A stretch of 64,000 nucleotides of DNA, from the NCBI RefSeq assembly GCF_000423925.1, contig NZ_AUIX01000023.1:38611-102610 (forward strand), written 5' to 3'. The notes beneath the pieces are model-generated. The model did no database searches and was not told the origin of the DNA. It saw only the letters and a list, made by a program, of their open reading frames with translations. Shown piece after piece: positions 1 through 7,728 of this stretch; position 1 is the first letter of the stretch; the number at the start of each line of letters is the position of its first letter. Source of the stretch: Butyrivibrio sp. VCD2006. Its GTDB lineage: Bacteria > Bacillota > Clostridia > Lachnospirales > Lachnospiraceae. The position numbers and the translations under genes were made by a program.

Positions 1-2001
1 AGCTCTACGTATGGCGAGGCAGCAGGTGATGGTGAGAAATCTTCTGGTGCTGCTGAAGGTGATGTTGAGGATTCTTCTGAGGATGCTGGAAATGATGGTG
101 AGGACTCAGAGGATGAAGTTGTGTATGACGAGGAAAGCAGCGCATCTCTAAAGCTTGCTAAATTCTCACCCGAGGGCGGGATGCTTTGGGAAGTGCCGCT
201 AACAGACGAAGATTCCAAGCGCTATGTTCAGTCCATGAAGTATGTCGACGGGAAGGGAATCCTTACCTGCTGTAATGGCGAGTTTTCCTTATATAATGAG
301 AACACCGGTGAAGGGAAGAGTCTTTTCACAAGGCATGAGGAGTCTGACGATGATTATTACTATGCATCTTTGTACAGAGTAAAGTCCGGAGATGTTTATA
401 TTTCCGAGGAGGACTGGTCAAACGACGGAAGATCCAAAATAATTAAGCTTAACAAAGATACGATGCAATTTGAGGATGAGACCGAACTTCCTGAAAACGT
501 GTATGGCGGAAGCTCACTGCAGCCCGGTAATGCTTACGATTTTTATATAAATAATAATTCCAATATCGAAGCATTTAATCTGGGTGATGATAAACCGGAG
601 CTTATCTGTGACTTTACAGCTTCAGATATCATGGTTGATTATCTGAACTACTTCACGGATACCCCTGATGGCAAGCTTTTAATAGTAGCTAATCAGGATG
701 AAGGCGGGTGTCTTATCTCCAGTCTTACGAAGGTGGATCCTTCACAGGTAGTTGAGAAAGAGACGCTGACGCTCGGTACTGTATATATTCCTCAAACTAT
801 AAGAAAGCAGGTAGTTGAGTTCAACAGAACCAATGACAAGTACAGGATAAAAATAGTCGATTATTCTGATGTGGATGCCGGAGATACAGGTGATGCGTAT
901 TTTGATGCAGCAAGTAAGTTAGGACTCGATCTGACACAGGGCCAGGGACCTGATATGCTTGTGATCGACTATAGCATGCCTTTTGAAAGCTACGCTAAGA
1001 AGGGAGCTTTGGAACCCCTTGATCCTTATTTCGATGCTGACGAGGATATAAGTATTGAGGACTTTTTACAGAATGTTATCGATTCCTGCAGGGTCGATGG
1101 CAAGATATATACATTGATGCCTTCCTTCCACATTGAGACCTGCGTAGCAGCTAAGAAAAAAGTAGGCGGTGAGAAGGTCACTATTTCAAACTATCAGGAT
1201 GTTTGCAAGAACAATGGAATCGATCCAAAACTAGGCATGGGATCAATGACCATAGAATCAGCTGGGGAGTTGTATTCCACAGTGGGCATGCAGTTCCTTG
1301 ATTATGAGAACGGTACCTGCAGCTTTGATTCACAGGGATTCATTGATCTTCTTAAGTTTATCAAGGAGTTCCCTAAGGATCAGGAATCCATGGGTATTGA
1401 TTATGAGGAATTTGAGAGCTATTACAGAGAGAACAAATCACTTCTTCTTGACTATTATATCAGCTCTTTTGATGACTATCAGGTTCTTAAGAAGGGATAC
1501 TTTGGAGAGGATATTCTGTTTAACGGATTCCCCACTGCTGATGGCGGAGAATCATTTATCTCACCTTTCATGCAGATTGCAATGAACAGTGATTGCAAGC
1601 ATAAGGATGTAGCCTGGGAATTCATGAAGTCTTTTATGACTGATGAATATCAGAAAAGTGTTGAATGGTCATTCCCTATAAAGGAGTCAGCTCTTTTGGC
1701 CATGGCAGAAAAGGCTCAGGAGAAGCCCTACTATATTGACTCCGAAGGAAATAAGGTAGAGACCAGCAGTTCATGGACAATTGGAGATATTGATGTCGAA
1801 ATAGAAGAGCTCTCAAAGGAAGAGACAGAAGAGCTCGTGGACTTTGTTAAGTCTGTTACACATACTGCTTTTTACGAGCAGCATATCATTGACATAATCC
1901 AGGAGGAGGCACAAGCCTTCTATGAGGATCAGAAAACTGCTGAAGAAGTAGCTAACATTATACAGAGCAGAATTTCAATCTATATGGGTGAGAATTCGTA
2001 A
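1..2001 (+). CDS. Extracellular solute-binding protein, family 1 type (5' truncated by window edge)
   Basis: The reading frame is open from base 1, so the start lies left of the window; the GTG at 121 is inside the gene. The first 40 visible residues are a low-complexity Gly/Asp/Glu/Ser stretch, which looks like a linker behind a lipoprotein signal. About 200 residues without a recognised motif follow, rich in beta-strand-like sequence with repeated aromatic/Gly turns, possibly propeller-like. The C-terminal 400 residues (from about 780 bp) look like a family 1 solute-binding protein: a typical opening strand, a GPDMLVI segment, a GKIYTLMPSF segment and a C-terminal helical part. Such proteins bind sugars or peptides outside the membrane for ABC transporters. 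No permease or ATPase gene follows, so the partner may lie upstream or elsewhere. The fold of the N-terminal half is inference. Confidence 0.8.
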   Translation, partial: SSTYGEAAGDGEKSSGAAEGDVEDSSEDAGNDGEDSEDEVVYDEESSASLKLAKFSPEGGMLWEVPLTDEDSKRYVQSMKYVDGKGILTCCNGEFSLYNENTGEGKSLFTRHEESDDDYYYASLYRVKSGDVYISEEDWSNDGRSKIIKLNKDTMQFEDETELPENVYGGSSLQPGNAYDFYINNNSNIEAFNLGDDKPELICDFTASDIMVDYLNYFTDTPDGKLLIVANQDEGGCLISSLTKVDPSQVVEKETLTLGTVYIPQTIRKQVVEFNRTNDKYRIKIVDYSDVDAGDTGDAYFDAASKLGLDLTQGQGPDMLVIDYSMPFESYAKKGALEPLDPYFDADEDISIEDFLQNVIDSCRVDGKIYTLMPSFHIETCVAAKKKVGGEKVTISNYQDVCKNNGIDPKLGMGSMTIESAGELYSTVGMQFLDYENGTCSFDSQGFIDLLKFIKEFPKDQESMGIDYEEFESYYRENKSLLLDYYISSFDDYQVLKKGYFGEDILFNGFPTADGGESFISPFMQIAMNSDCKHKDVAWEFMKSFMTDEYQKSVEWSFPIKESALLAMAEKAQEKPYYIDSEGNKVETSSSWTIGDIDVEIEELSKEETEELVDFVKSVTHTAFYEQHIIDIIQEEAQAFYEDQKTAEEVANIIQSRISIYMGENS

Positions 2002-2119
2002 GAGAATAATGGGTGTTTTTGATTACAATTGGTAATTGGGAAGTCAATTATTAGTGAATACTTGCCTATAGTAGGTAATTGAAAAATCAATTTTTGAAGG
2101 AATTGTCATTTTGACTGAA

Positions 2120-2160
2120 ACCCTCTTTATTGTGCTAAGCAGTAAAGAGGGTGTTTTATT
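2120..2160 (+). terminator. Rho-independent terminator after the solute-binding protein gene
   Basis: A 10-bp perfect stem, ACCCTCTTTA (2120-2129) against TAAAGAGGGT (2143-2152), is followed by GTTTTATTT. It lies 120 bp after the stop codon at 2001; the space between is AT-rich with several short AATTGA-type repeats and no ORF. Confidence 0.85.
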
Positions 2161-2298
2161 TGCAAAGTTTCGAGTTTTAAAGACGATGAATGGAATCGCA
2201 TTATTGTGTAAAGAGAGAGTAGCGTAAGTTTATCTGGTAAGAAATTTTGAGTCTGTTGAACTTTCATGAGTGAATGGTAAATTGTGCTGGTATCTTAC

Positions 2299-2442
2299 GC
2301 CACCCTTGACTGAACCTGAAAGAAACGCCTCTTCATCGTGCCGACGGTGAGAAACTCAAGAACAATCTGATATTTCTCTGCCGTCGCATTTGCATTGTGG
2401 CGTTTCTTTCAGAACCCGTCAAGGGCAAGCCCTGCGGGTGGC
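2299..2442. repeat. 144-bp imperfect inverted repeat able to fold into one long hairpin
   Basis: The outer arms are 2299-2329 and 2399-2442. Both contain CCACCC, CTTGAC and CTGAAAGAAACGCC in mirrored order, and the right arm carries a 12-bp insertion (the GCAGGGCTTGCC side). The loop contains a second inverted pair, GACGGTGAGAAA against TTTCTCTGCCGTC. The short word AAGAACAATCTG in the loop recurs just outside the element near 2470. No ORF is present. It could be a MITE-like element, a structured RNA, or a pair of inverted repeat copies. Confidence 0.6.
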
Positions 2443-2576
2443 TAGGTATGGGCCTCTGGTTCAAAATCTAAGAACAATCTGGTGGCCTGGCCAGCGGTTG
2501 TAGATGAGAATTCCAGGATGGGAAGAATGGGGGCGATTTGTGTAGGGCAATCTTTGCGGTGGCTGTGACTTATTCA

Positions 2577-3124
2577 TCTATGAAATATGGAAAAAACATG
2601 ATTTCATAGATGGGTTTTGGCGTACAGTCTATGAAATAGTGAGAAGTGTTGATTTCATAGATATGTGGAAACTACAATGTCTATGAAATAAGGGAAGAAC
2701 ATGATTTCATAGATAATCTATGGCCTGCAATCTATGAAACAGAAAAAAATGTTGGTTTCATAGATATTTAGAAGCTATTATGTCTGTGAAATTGGAAAAA
2801 ACCCTGATTTCATAGATAATCTATGGCCTTCAATCTATGAAATAGTGAGAAGCGTTGATTTCATAGATATGCGGAAACTACTATGTCTATGGAATAAGGG
2901 AAGAACATGATTTCATAGATAATCTATGGCCTGCAATCTATGAAATAGTGAAAAATACTGATTTCATAGATGCTTGTAGCTTTATTCATCTATGAAAATT
3001 GAAAAAAGCCTTATTTCATAGATAACCTATGACCTGCAATCTATGAAACAGAAAAAATGTTGGTTTCATAGATATTTAGAAGCAATTATGTCTATGAAAT
3101 TGGAAAAAACCTTGATTTCATAGA
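2577..3124. repeat. Array of eleven 34-bp palindromic units with a regular 51/52-bp period
   Basis: Each unit is TCTATGAAA, 14 to 16 purine-rich bases, then TTTCATAGA. Units start at 2577, 2628, 2680, 2731, 2783, 2834, 2886, 2937, 2989, 3040 and 3091, so steps alternate 51 and 52 bp almost without exception. Spacers alternate between 17 bp (type TAATCTATGGCCTGCAA) and 18 bp (type TATTTAGAAGCTATTATG), giving a 103-bp higher-order repeat. Individual units recur: 2628 resembles 2834, 2680 resembles 2886, 2731 resembles 3040, and 2783 resembles 3091. Spacers are repeated rather than unique and no cas gene is near, so it is not a CRISPR array. Its function is unknown. Confidence 0.9.
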
Positions 3125-3156
3125 AGCTTTAAGATTTTGGAAGAATTTTGAGAAAA

Positions 3157-3280
3157 CCGCGGCCGCAAAAGGTGAGGGAGTGTAGTTGCGGCCGCGGGAG
3201 AGCTAAAGAGAAGGGATGAAGAGGATGAAATATAGAGAAAAGAGCGGCCGCAAAAGCCGTGAAAGAGAAGATGCGGCCGC
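3157..3280. repeat. Two tandem GC-rich hairpins built on GCGGCCGC octamers
   Basis: Four GCGGCCGC octamers lie at 3159, 3188, 3244 and 3273. They pair two by two. CCGCGGCCGCAA (3157-3168) is the exact reverse complement of TTGCGGCCGCGG (3186-3197), and GCGGCCGCA (3244-3252) of TGCGGCCGC (3272-3280). The loops are purine-rich. The base composition stands out from the AT-rich surroundings. The element sits between the palindrome array and the degV terminator. Confidence 0.75.
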
Positions 3281-3282
3281 GG

Positions 3283-3317
3283 AAAAAATAACTGCAACGG
3301 TGGTTACCATTGCAGTT
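3283..3317 (-). terminator. Terminator of degV
   Basis: AACTGCAA (3290-3297) pairs with TTGCAGTT (3310-3317). On the minus strand the stem is followed by TATTTTTTCC. It lies 29 bp beyond the degV stop codon. Confidence 0.8.
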
Positions 3318-3345
3318 ACAACTTATTAAATATCAAACGGCTTAT

Positions 3346-4236
3346 TTACTGTTTAAATCTGCAGTCTTCGTCGCCCATGAAGAATAGTGCGACTGTGCCG
3401 GGACCAACGTGTGTGCCGGTTACGGGCTCATACATAACAGAAAGAATCTCCTTAGGAGGATTGTTCTTGTTAAGAAGCTCGATGAGGTAAGCTGTGTCAT
3501 CAGGATTATCTGCGTGAGCTATGCATACAGTCTGGGAGCCTGCATCCTTGACTATTCTGTCATAGGTATCAGCCATGGCCTGGATGGCCTTCTTGTTTCC
3601 GCGGACCTTATCAAAATTGATGATCTTACCAAACTCGTTACCTCGAAGGATAGGCTTGATATTGAGAACTGTTCCGATGATCATTGCAGCATTGGAAAGT
3701 CTGCCTGTTCTCTGGAGGTGACGAAGAGAATCTACAGTGAATATCTGATATACACACTTTGCGTCATAGGTAAGCTTCTCGTAGCATTCCTCGATGGAAA
3801 GACCCTGCTTTCTATATTCTATTGCCTTAAGAACAACAATTCCTTCTGCAAGAGAAGCAGCCTTGGTATCGAGCATGAAAAACTTTCTGTCCGGAAAATC
3901 TTCTTCAAGCATCTCCTTAGCTATAAGAGAGGTGCTGTAGGCACCGCTGATTCCGGATGACATTGCTATATAAAGAACGTCATAGCCTGCTTTAGCATGT
4001 TCTGACATCACATCGTAATAAAACTGGGGTGATGGCTGTGTGGTATTGCAAAGTAAACCACTTTTGATACTTTCGTAATAGCCTTTTCCATCGAAATTCT
4101 CTATGTCAAAACACTGACGTATGTCGTTTTCATTGTCCTTGGGATAGTATGAGAAGGGGACCTGTTTAATGTCCTCGGGATCCAGAAATCTTAGAGGCAG
4201 ATTGCAGGATGTGTCTGTTACAATTTTAAAACTCAC
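3346..4236 (-). CDS. degV: DegV family fatty-acid-binding protein
   Basis: This 296-residue protein matches the whole DegV family length. Proteins of this family (the FakB type) bind a fatty acid in a cleft between two domains and can present it to a fatty-acid kinase for phospholipid synthesis. Visible signatures are the opening IVTDTSCNLP strand, the central IAMSSGISGAYSTS loop that contacts the fatty-acid head group, and LRHLQRTGRLSNAAM. The start is a GTG at 4236-4234, chosen because GGGAGG lies about 10 bases upstream. The gene is monocistronic, with its own terminator downstream and an extended -10 promoter in the divergent region at 4325-4333. No fakA gene is in the window. Confidence 0.93.
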   Translation of the reverse strand: MSFKIVTDTSCNLPLRFLDPEDIKQVPFSYYPKDNENDIRQCFDIENFDGKGYYESIKSGLLCNTTQPSPQFYYDVMSEHAKAGYDVLYIAMSSGISGAYSTSLIAKEMLEEDFPDRKFFMLDTKAASLAEGIVVLKAIEYRKQGLSIEECYEKLTYDAKCVYQIFTVDSLRHLQRTGRLSNAAMIIGTVLNIKPILRGNEFGKIINFDKVRGNKKAIQAMADTYDRIVKDAGSQTVCIAHADNPDDTAYLIELLNKNNPPKEILSVMYEPVTGTHVGPGTVALFFMGDEDCRFKQ

Positions 4237-4305
4237 TATATAATCCTCCCAAAAAGTTATACAATATAAGGGTGTTTAAGACTAAAAATGCAATATGTAG
4301 TATGC

Positions 4306-4333
4306 ATGTAGTTTAAACCACTACATTATATCA
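4306..4333. promoter_or_regulatory. degV promoter (-10) overlapping a 21-bp palindrome
   Basis: ATGTAGT (4306-4312) and ACTACAT (4320-4326) form a perfect inverted repeat with a 7-bp centre. On the minus strand TGATATAAT (extended -10, hexamer at 4325-4330) overlaps the right half-site, so a repressor bound here could block degV. The same TGATATAATGTA word precedes the penicillin-binding protein gene at about 57782. Confidence 0.55.
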
Positions 4334-4409
4334 TAAATAATACGATATATGACGCAACTGACATCAGGAATTCAATTTTTATTAAAGTTTTAAATGAGGG
4401 TGATTAAAT

Positions 4410-5897
4410 ATGAATGTCTGCTTACTTAATGATTCATTTCCGCCTGTAATAGACGGAGTGGCAAATGTAGTAATGAATTACGGAAGAATTCTCACACAGG
4501 ACATAGGTGCGAAGGTGGTTGTGGGAACCCCACGCTATCCTGACGCTGATTACAATGGATATCCCTATGAGGTTATTCCTTACAGCAGCATGGATACAAC
4601 TGATATTGTGGCGGGGTATCGTGCCGGGAATCCGCTTGCCATGCGCGAGATCACGAAAATGGCTGAGTTTGGTCCCGAAATTATCCACACGCACTGTCCT
4701 GCGGCTTCCACGATTATGGCTAGAATATTGCAGAATGAGACAGGGGCGCCGATTGTTTTCACATATCACACCAAGTTCGACGTTGATATTGCAAGAGCAG
4801 TGGGTGAGGGCTTTTTGAAAAATGAGACCATAAAGGCTATGGTCAAAAATATAGCTGCCTGCGATGAAGTGTGGGTGGTTTCCGAAGGTGCGGGAGATAA
4901 TCTTAAGTCCCTTGGCTATGAGGGTGAGTATCACGTAATGAGTAACGGCGTGGATTTCCCCAAGGGAAGAGTTTCTGCTGAAAAGGTGGCTGAGGTCACA
5001 AAGGACTTTGATCTGCCGGAGGGTCTGCCTGTTTTCCTCTTTGTCGGAAGAATGATGAAGTATAAAGGACTTCCCATAATAATCGATGCGATGAAGCTTC
5101 TTGCCGATGACGGCATAGACTTCCGTATGGTTTTTGTCGGCGGCGGCGCTGACCTTGAAGAGATGCAGGAAAAGGTGAAGGAATACAACATCACTGATAA
5201 GGTGATCTTTGTCGGACCTGTTCATGACAGAGAGAGTCTTAGAGCCTGGAACACGAGAGCAGATCTGTTCCTGTTCCCTTCGGTATATGATACCAATGGA
5301 ATAGTAGTGCGCGAGGCAGCAGCCTGCGGACTTGGAAGTGTTCTTATAAAAGGCTCCTGCGCAGCGGAAGGAATTACACATGGACGAAATGGCTACCTTG
5401 TGGAAGAGAACGCTGAATCGATGGCAGCTCTTTTAAAAGAAGTGGCCGATAAACACGACACCATGAAGGATGTTGGACAGCATGCTATGGACGAGATCTA
5501 CATCTCGTGGGAGGATGCGGTTCATGCAGCCTATGAGAGATATGGAATAATCAAGGAGATGGTTGCAAATGGTACGCTTCCTAAGAGGAAGAAACAGAGC
5601 TCCGATTATATTCTTGAGTCAGCATCCATGATAGTTAAGGGAACTGAGCACATTTTCGATATCCCCAGAAATATATATGGCGGAATGAAGGAAAACTTTG
5701 AAGATTTCAAGGAAGACTTCAAGGAGGATCTTGAGGAATTCAAAGAGCGTCTTCCCGAGGGAGTTAAGGAGTTTTCCGAGAAGTCAAAGGAGCTTTCCGA
5801 AGCTGCAAAGAAGGGCGTAAAGAGCGGACTAAAGTATGCTGAGCAGAGCGTTCGCGAAGGCCTGGACATCAGTATCAACGGAATGAAAATGGATTAA
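4410..5897 (+). CDS. Glycosyltransferase family 4 with amphipathic C-terminal tail
   Basis: This protein of 495 residues has a GT-B fold of the GT4 type. The N-terminal Rossmann half begins NVCLLNDSFPPVIDGVANVV, which is typical of enzymes adding glucose to diacylglycerol-type lipid acceptors. The C-terminal half shows FVGRMMKYKGLPIIIDA and the donor-binding region VREAAACGLGSVLI. Residues from about 400 to 495 are an extra tail rich in Lys/Glu/Phe heptad-like repeats (FKEDFKEDLEEFKERL), probably an amphipathic helix for membrane contact. TAAATGAGGGTG precedes the ATG. The GH13 gene starts 22 bp downstream, so the two are likely co-transcribed. Substrate is inferred; a soluble alpha-glucan acceptor is an alternative. 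Confidence 0.88.
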   Translation: MNVCLLNDSFPPVIDGVANVVMNYGRILTQDIGAKVVVGTPRYPDADYNGYPYEVIPYSSMDTTDIVAGYRAGNPLAMREITKMAEFGPEIIHTHCPAASTIMARILQNETGAPIVFTYHTKFDVDIARAVGEGFLKNETIKAMVKNIAACDEVWVVSEGAGDNLKSLGYEGEYHVMSNGVDFPKGRVSAEKVAEVTKDFDLPEGLPVFLFVGRMMKYKGLPIIIDAMKLLADDGIDFRMVFVGGGADLEEMQEKVKEYNITDKVIFVGPVHDRESLRAWNTRADLFLFPSVYDTNGIVVREAAACGLGSVLIKGSCAAEGITHGRNGYLVEENAESMAALLKEVADKHDTMKDVGQHAMDEIYISWEDAVHAAYERYGIIKEMVANGTLPKRKKQSSDYILESASMIVKGTEHIFDIPRNIYGGMKENFEDFKEDFKEDLEEFKERLPEGVKEFSEKSKELSEAAKKGVKSGLKYAEQSVREGLDISINGMKMD

Positions 5898-5919
5898 CGT
5901 TCTTAAATAGGTGCGTAGT

Positions 5920-7698
5920 ATGAGTGATATAGGAAGAGAAAAAGACTGGTACAAGCGCATGGCGTTTTACCAGATATGGGTTCGAAGCTTTGCCGACGGT
6001 AACGGAGACGGCATAGGCGATCTTTATGGCGTCTACGATAAGCTTGAGTACGTGAAAAATCTGGGAGTTGACGGCATCTGGTTCTCGCCGCTGTATCCTT
6101 CGCCCAATGCGGATTACGGCTACGACATTTCCGACTACAAGGATATCCATCCGGATTACGGCACTCTTGATCAGTTTAAAAAGGTGCTGAATAAGGCCCA
6201 TGAGCTTGGCCTTAAGGTCATCATGGATCTCGTGGTCAATCACACCTCGGATGAGCATCCATGGTTCATAGAGAGCAGGAAGGGCAAGGACAACCCTTAC
6301 AGCGATTACTATATCTGGCGCGATAAACCCAACAACTGGGACTCTCTTTTTGAGGGAAAAGCCTGGGAATATGATGAGCAGAGAGGCCAGTACTATCTTC
6401 ATATTTTTGCGAAAAAGCAGCCTGACCTTAACATGGACAATCCTAAGGTTCGTGAGGAAGTCAAATCCATAATGCGCTTCTGGCTTGATATGGGAGTCGA
6501 TGGATTCAGAGAGGACGTTATCAATTTTATATCGAAGCAGGAGGGACTGCCGAACGGCTTGCCGTTTTTGCCTGCCGTGAACGGAATGCCCTATTACAAG
6601 GACGGTCCGCACATCCATGAATATCTTGGAGAATTCCGCAAGGTCTGCGAGGAATATGACTGCTTTCAGATTGGTGAAGGACCCATGACCACTGTGAATT
6701 CTGCTTTGAAATATCTGACAGGCGAGAACAAGTCGCTGGATATGATGATTTCCTTTGATCACATGATGGCAGACTGTCTCTATACAGAATACGTTCACAG
6801 ACCATTTTCATTGGTAAAACTGAAAAGGGCCTTTACGAAGTGGCAGAACGCGCTTGCAGGAAAAGCGTGGAACAGCCTTTATCTGGAAAATCATGATCAC
6901 CCGAGGATCATCAGCCGCTACGGAAGTGAGCATTACCACAGAGAGAGTGGAACCATGCTGGCGGCATGCTTCCTGTTCCTGCAGGGCACACCTTTCATCT
7001 ATCAGGGGCAGGAGATTGGCATGACCAACATCCGTCTCCACTCCATTGACCAGTATATCGATGTATCAAGCATAACGAATTACAACACATATCATCTCAA
7101 GGATACTGAAAAGAGAAGGATTCGCAGGATTCACCTATCAAGTAGGGATTCGGCAAGGACTCCTGTGCAGTGGGACGATTCTAGGTATGCCGGCTTTTCT
7201 ACAGTGAAGCCGTGGTTTTATGTGAATCCCAATTATAAAAAGATCAACGTGAAAGCTGAGGAGAAGGACGAATTCAGCGTTCTCAATTTTTACAGAAAAT
7301 GCCTCTCCTTAAGAAAGAGCTCCAAGGCCCTTCTCTATGGAGATTACAAGGAGTACTTCCCTAAGGACAGCAATATTTATATGTATGAGCGCTCACTCGG
7401 AACCGTGAGCTATCTGATCATCTGCTCATTTTCAAGGCTTCCTGCGAAGGTCAGCATTCCTGATAAGTTCATTGGCAAAAAGGGACAGCTCATGCTCTGC
7501 AATTATCCCGACAGGAAACAGATGGTGGGAGATCTGAAGATCAGTGATTCCATAAAGCAGGTATCAAAGAGTATGCTCGATGAAAAGTCTCTTGAAGCAG
7601 GAGAGGAGCTTGTGAGAAAGGAACTGTGCACCATCGCGGTTCAGCATGGAATGTACAGGCCCTATGAGGCGAGAGTTTACAGGTTTAGGGTTCAATAA
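5920..7698 (+). CDS. GH13 alpha-glucosidase (oligo-1,6-glucosidase / trehalose-6-phosphate hydrolase type)
   Basis: This 592-residue cytoplasmic enzyme has no signal peptide and is the usual length for the subfamily. It opens with WYKRMAFYQIWVRSFADGNG and carries the GH13 conserved regions: DLVVNHTS, then DGFREDVINF with the nucleophile Asp199, an acid/base Glu253 in QIGEGPMT, and the transition-state Asp326 in ENHDHPR. It hydrolyses terminal alpha-glucosidic links, probably 1,6- or 1,4-linked. ATG 5920 is preferred over GTG 5911 because the AGGTG sequence that would serve as ribosome site overlaps the GTG. It follows the GT4 gene by 22 bp. Pairing of a synthase-like GT4 with a GH13 suggests turnover of an alpha-glucoside, but the exact substrate cannot be read. 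Confidence 0.9.
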   Translation: MSDIGREKDWYKRMAFYQIWVRSFADGNGDGIGDLYGVYDKLEYVKNLGVDGIWFSPLYPSPNADYGYDISDYKDIHPDYGTLDQFKKVLNKAHELGLKVIMDLVVNHTSDEHPWFIESRKGKDNPYSDYYIWRDKPNNWDSLFEGKAWEYDEQRGQYYLHIFAKKQPDLNMDNPKVREEVKSIMRFWLDMGVDGFREDVINFISKQEGLPNGLPFLPAVNGMPYYKDGPHIHEYLGEFRKVCEEYDCFQIGEGPMTTVNSALKYLTGENKSLDMMISFDHMMADCLYTEYVHRPFSLVKLKRAFTKWQNALAGKAWNSLYLENHDHPRIISRYGSEHYHRESGTMLAACFLFLQGTPFIYQGQEIGMTNIRLHSIDQYIDVSSITNYNTYHLKDTEKRRIRRIHLSSRDSARTPVQWDDSRYAGFSTVKPWFYVNPNYKKINVKAEEKDEFSVLNFYRKCLSLRKSSKALLYGDYKEYFPKDSNIYMYERSLGTVSYLIICSFSRLPAKVSIPDKFIGKKGQLMLCNYPDRKQMVGDLKISDSIKQVSKSMLDEKSLEAGEELVRKELCTIAVQHGMYRPYEARVYRFRVQ

Positions 7699-7728
7699 AA
7701 AAGACTTCCCCACTGCGGAAGTCTTAAT
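7696..7728. terminator. Bidirectional terminator between convergent genes
   Basis: AAGACTTCC (7701-7709) pairs with GGAAGTCTT (7717-7725). The T-run is strong on the minus strand (CTTTTTTATT) and weak on the plus strand. The right arm overlaps the stop codon of the minus-strand gene ending at 7724, so translation and termination are tightly packed here. Confidence 0.75.

Noticed and set aside
2577..3124. CRISPR array
   Set aside because: The period is CRISPR-like, but the spacers are only 17-18 bp and recur in two types, repeats are internally palindromic around a variable centre, and no cas gene is in the window.
4434..5381. 315-residue open frame on the minus strand inside the GT4 gene
   Set aside because: It is antisense to a clear glycosyltransferase, has odd composition (rich in His, Ser and Cys) and no ribosome site.
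5875..6798. 307-residue open frame on the minus strand inside the GH13 gene
   Set aside because: It is a shadow of the glycosidase frame; the product shows no family pattern.
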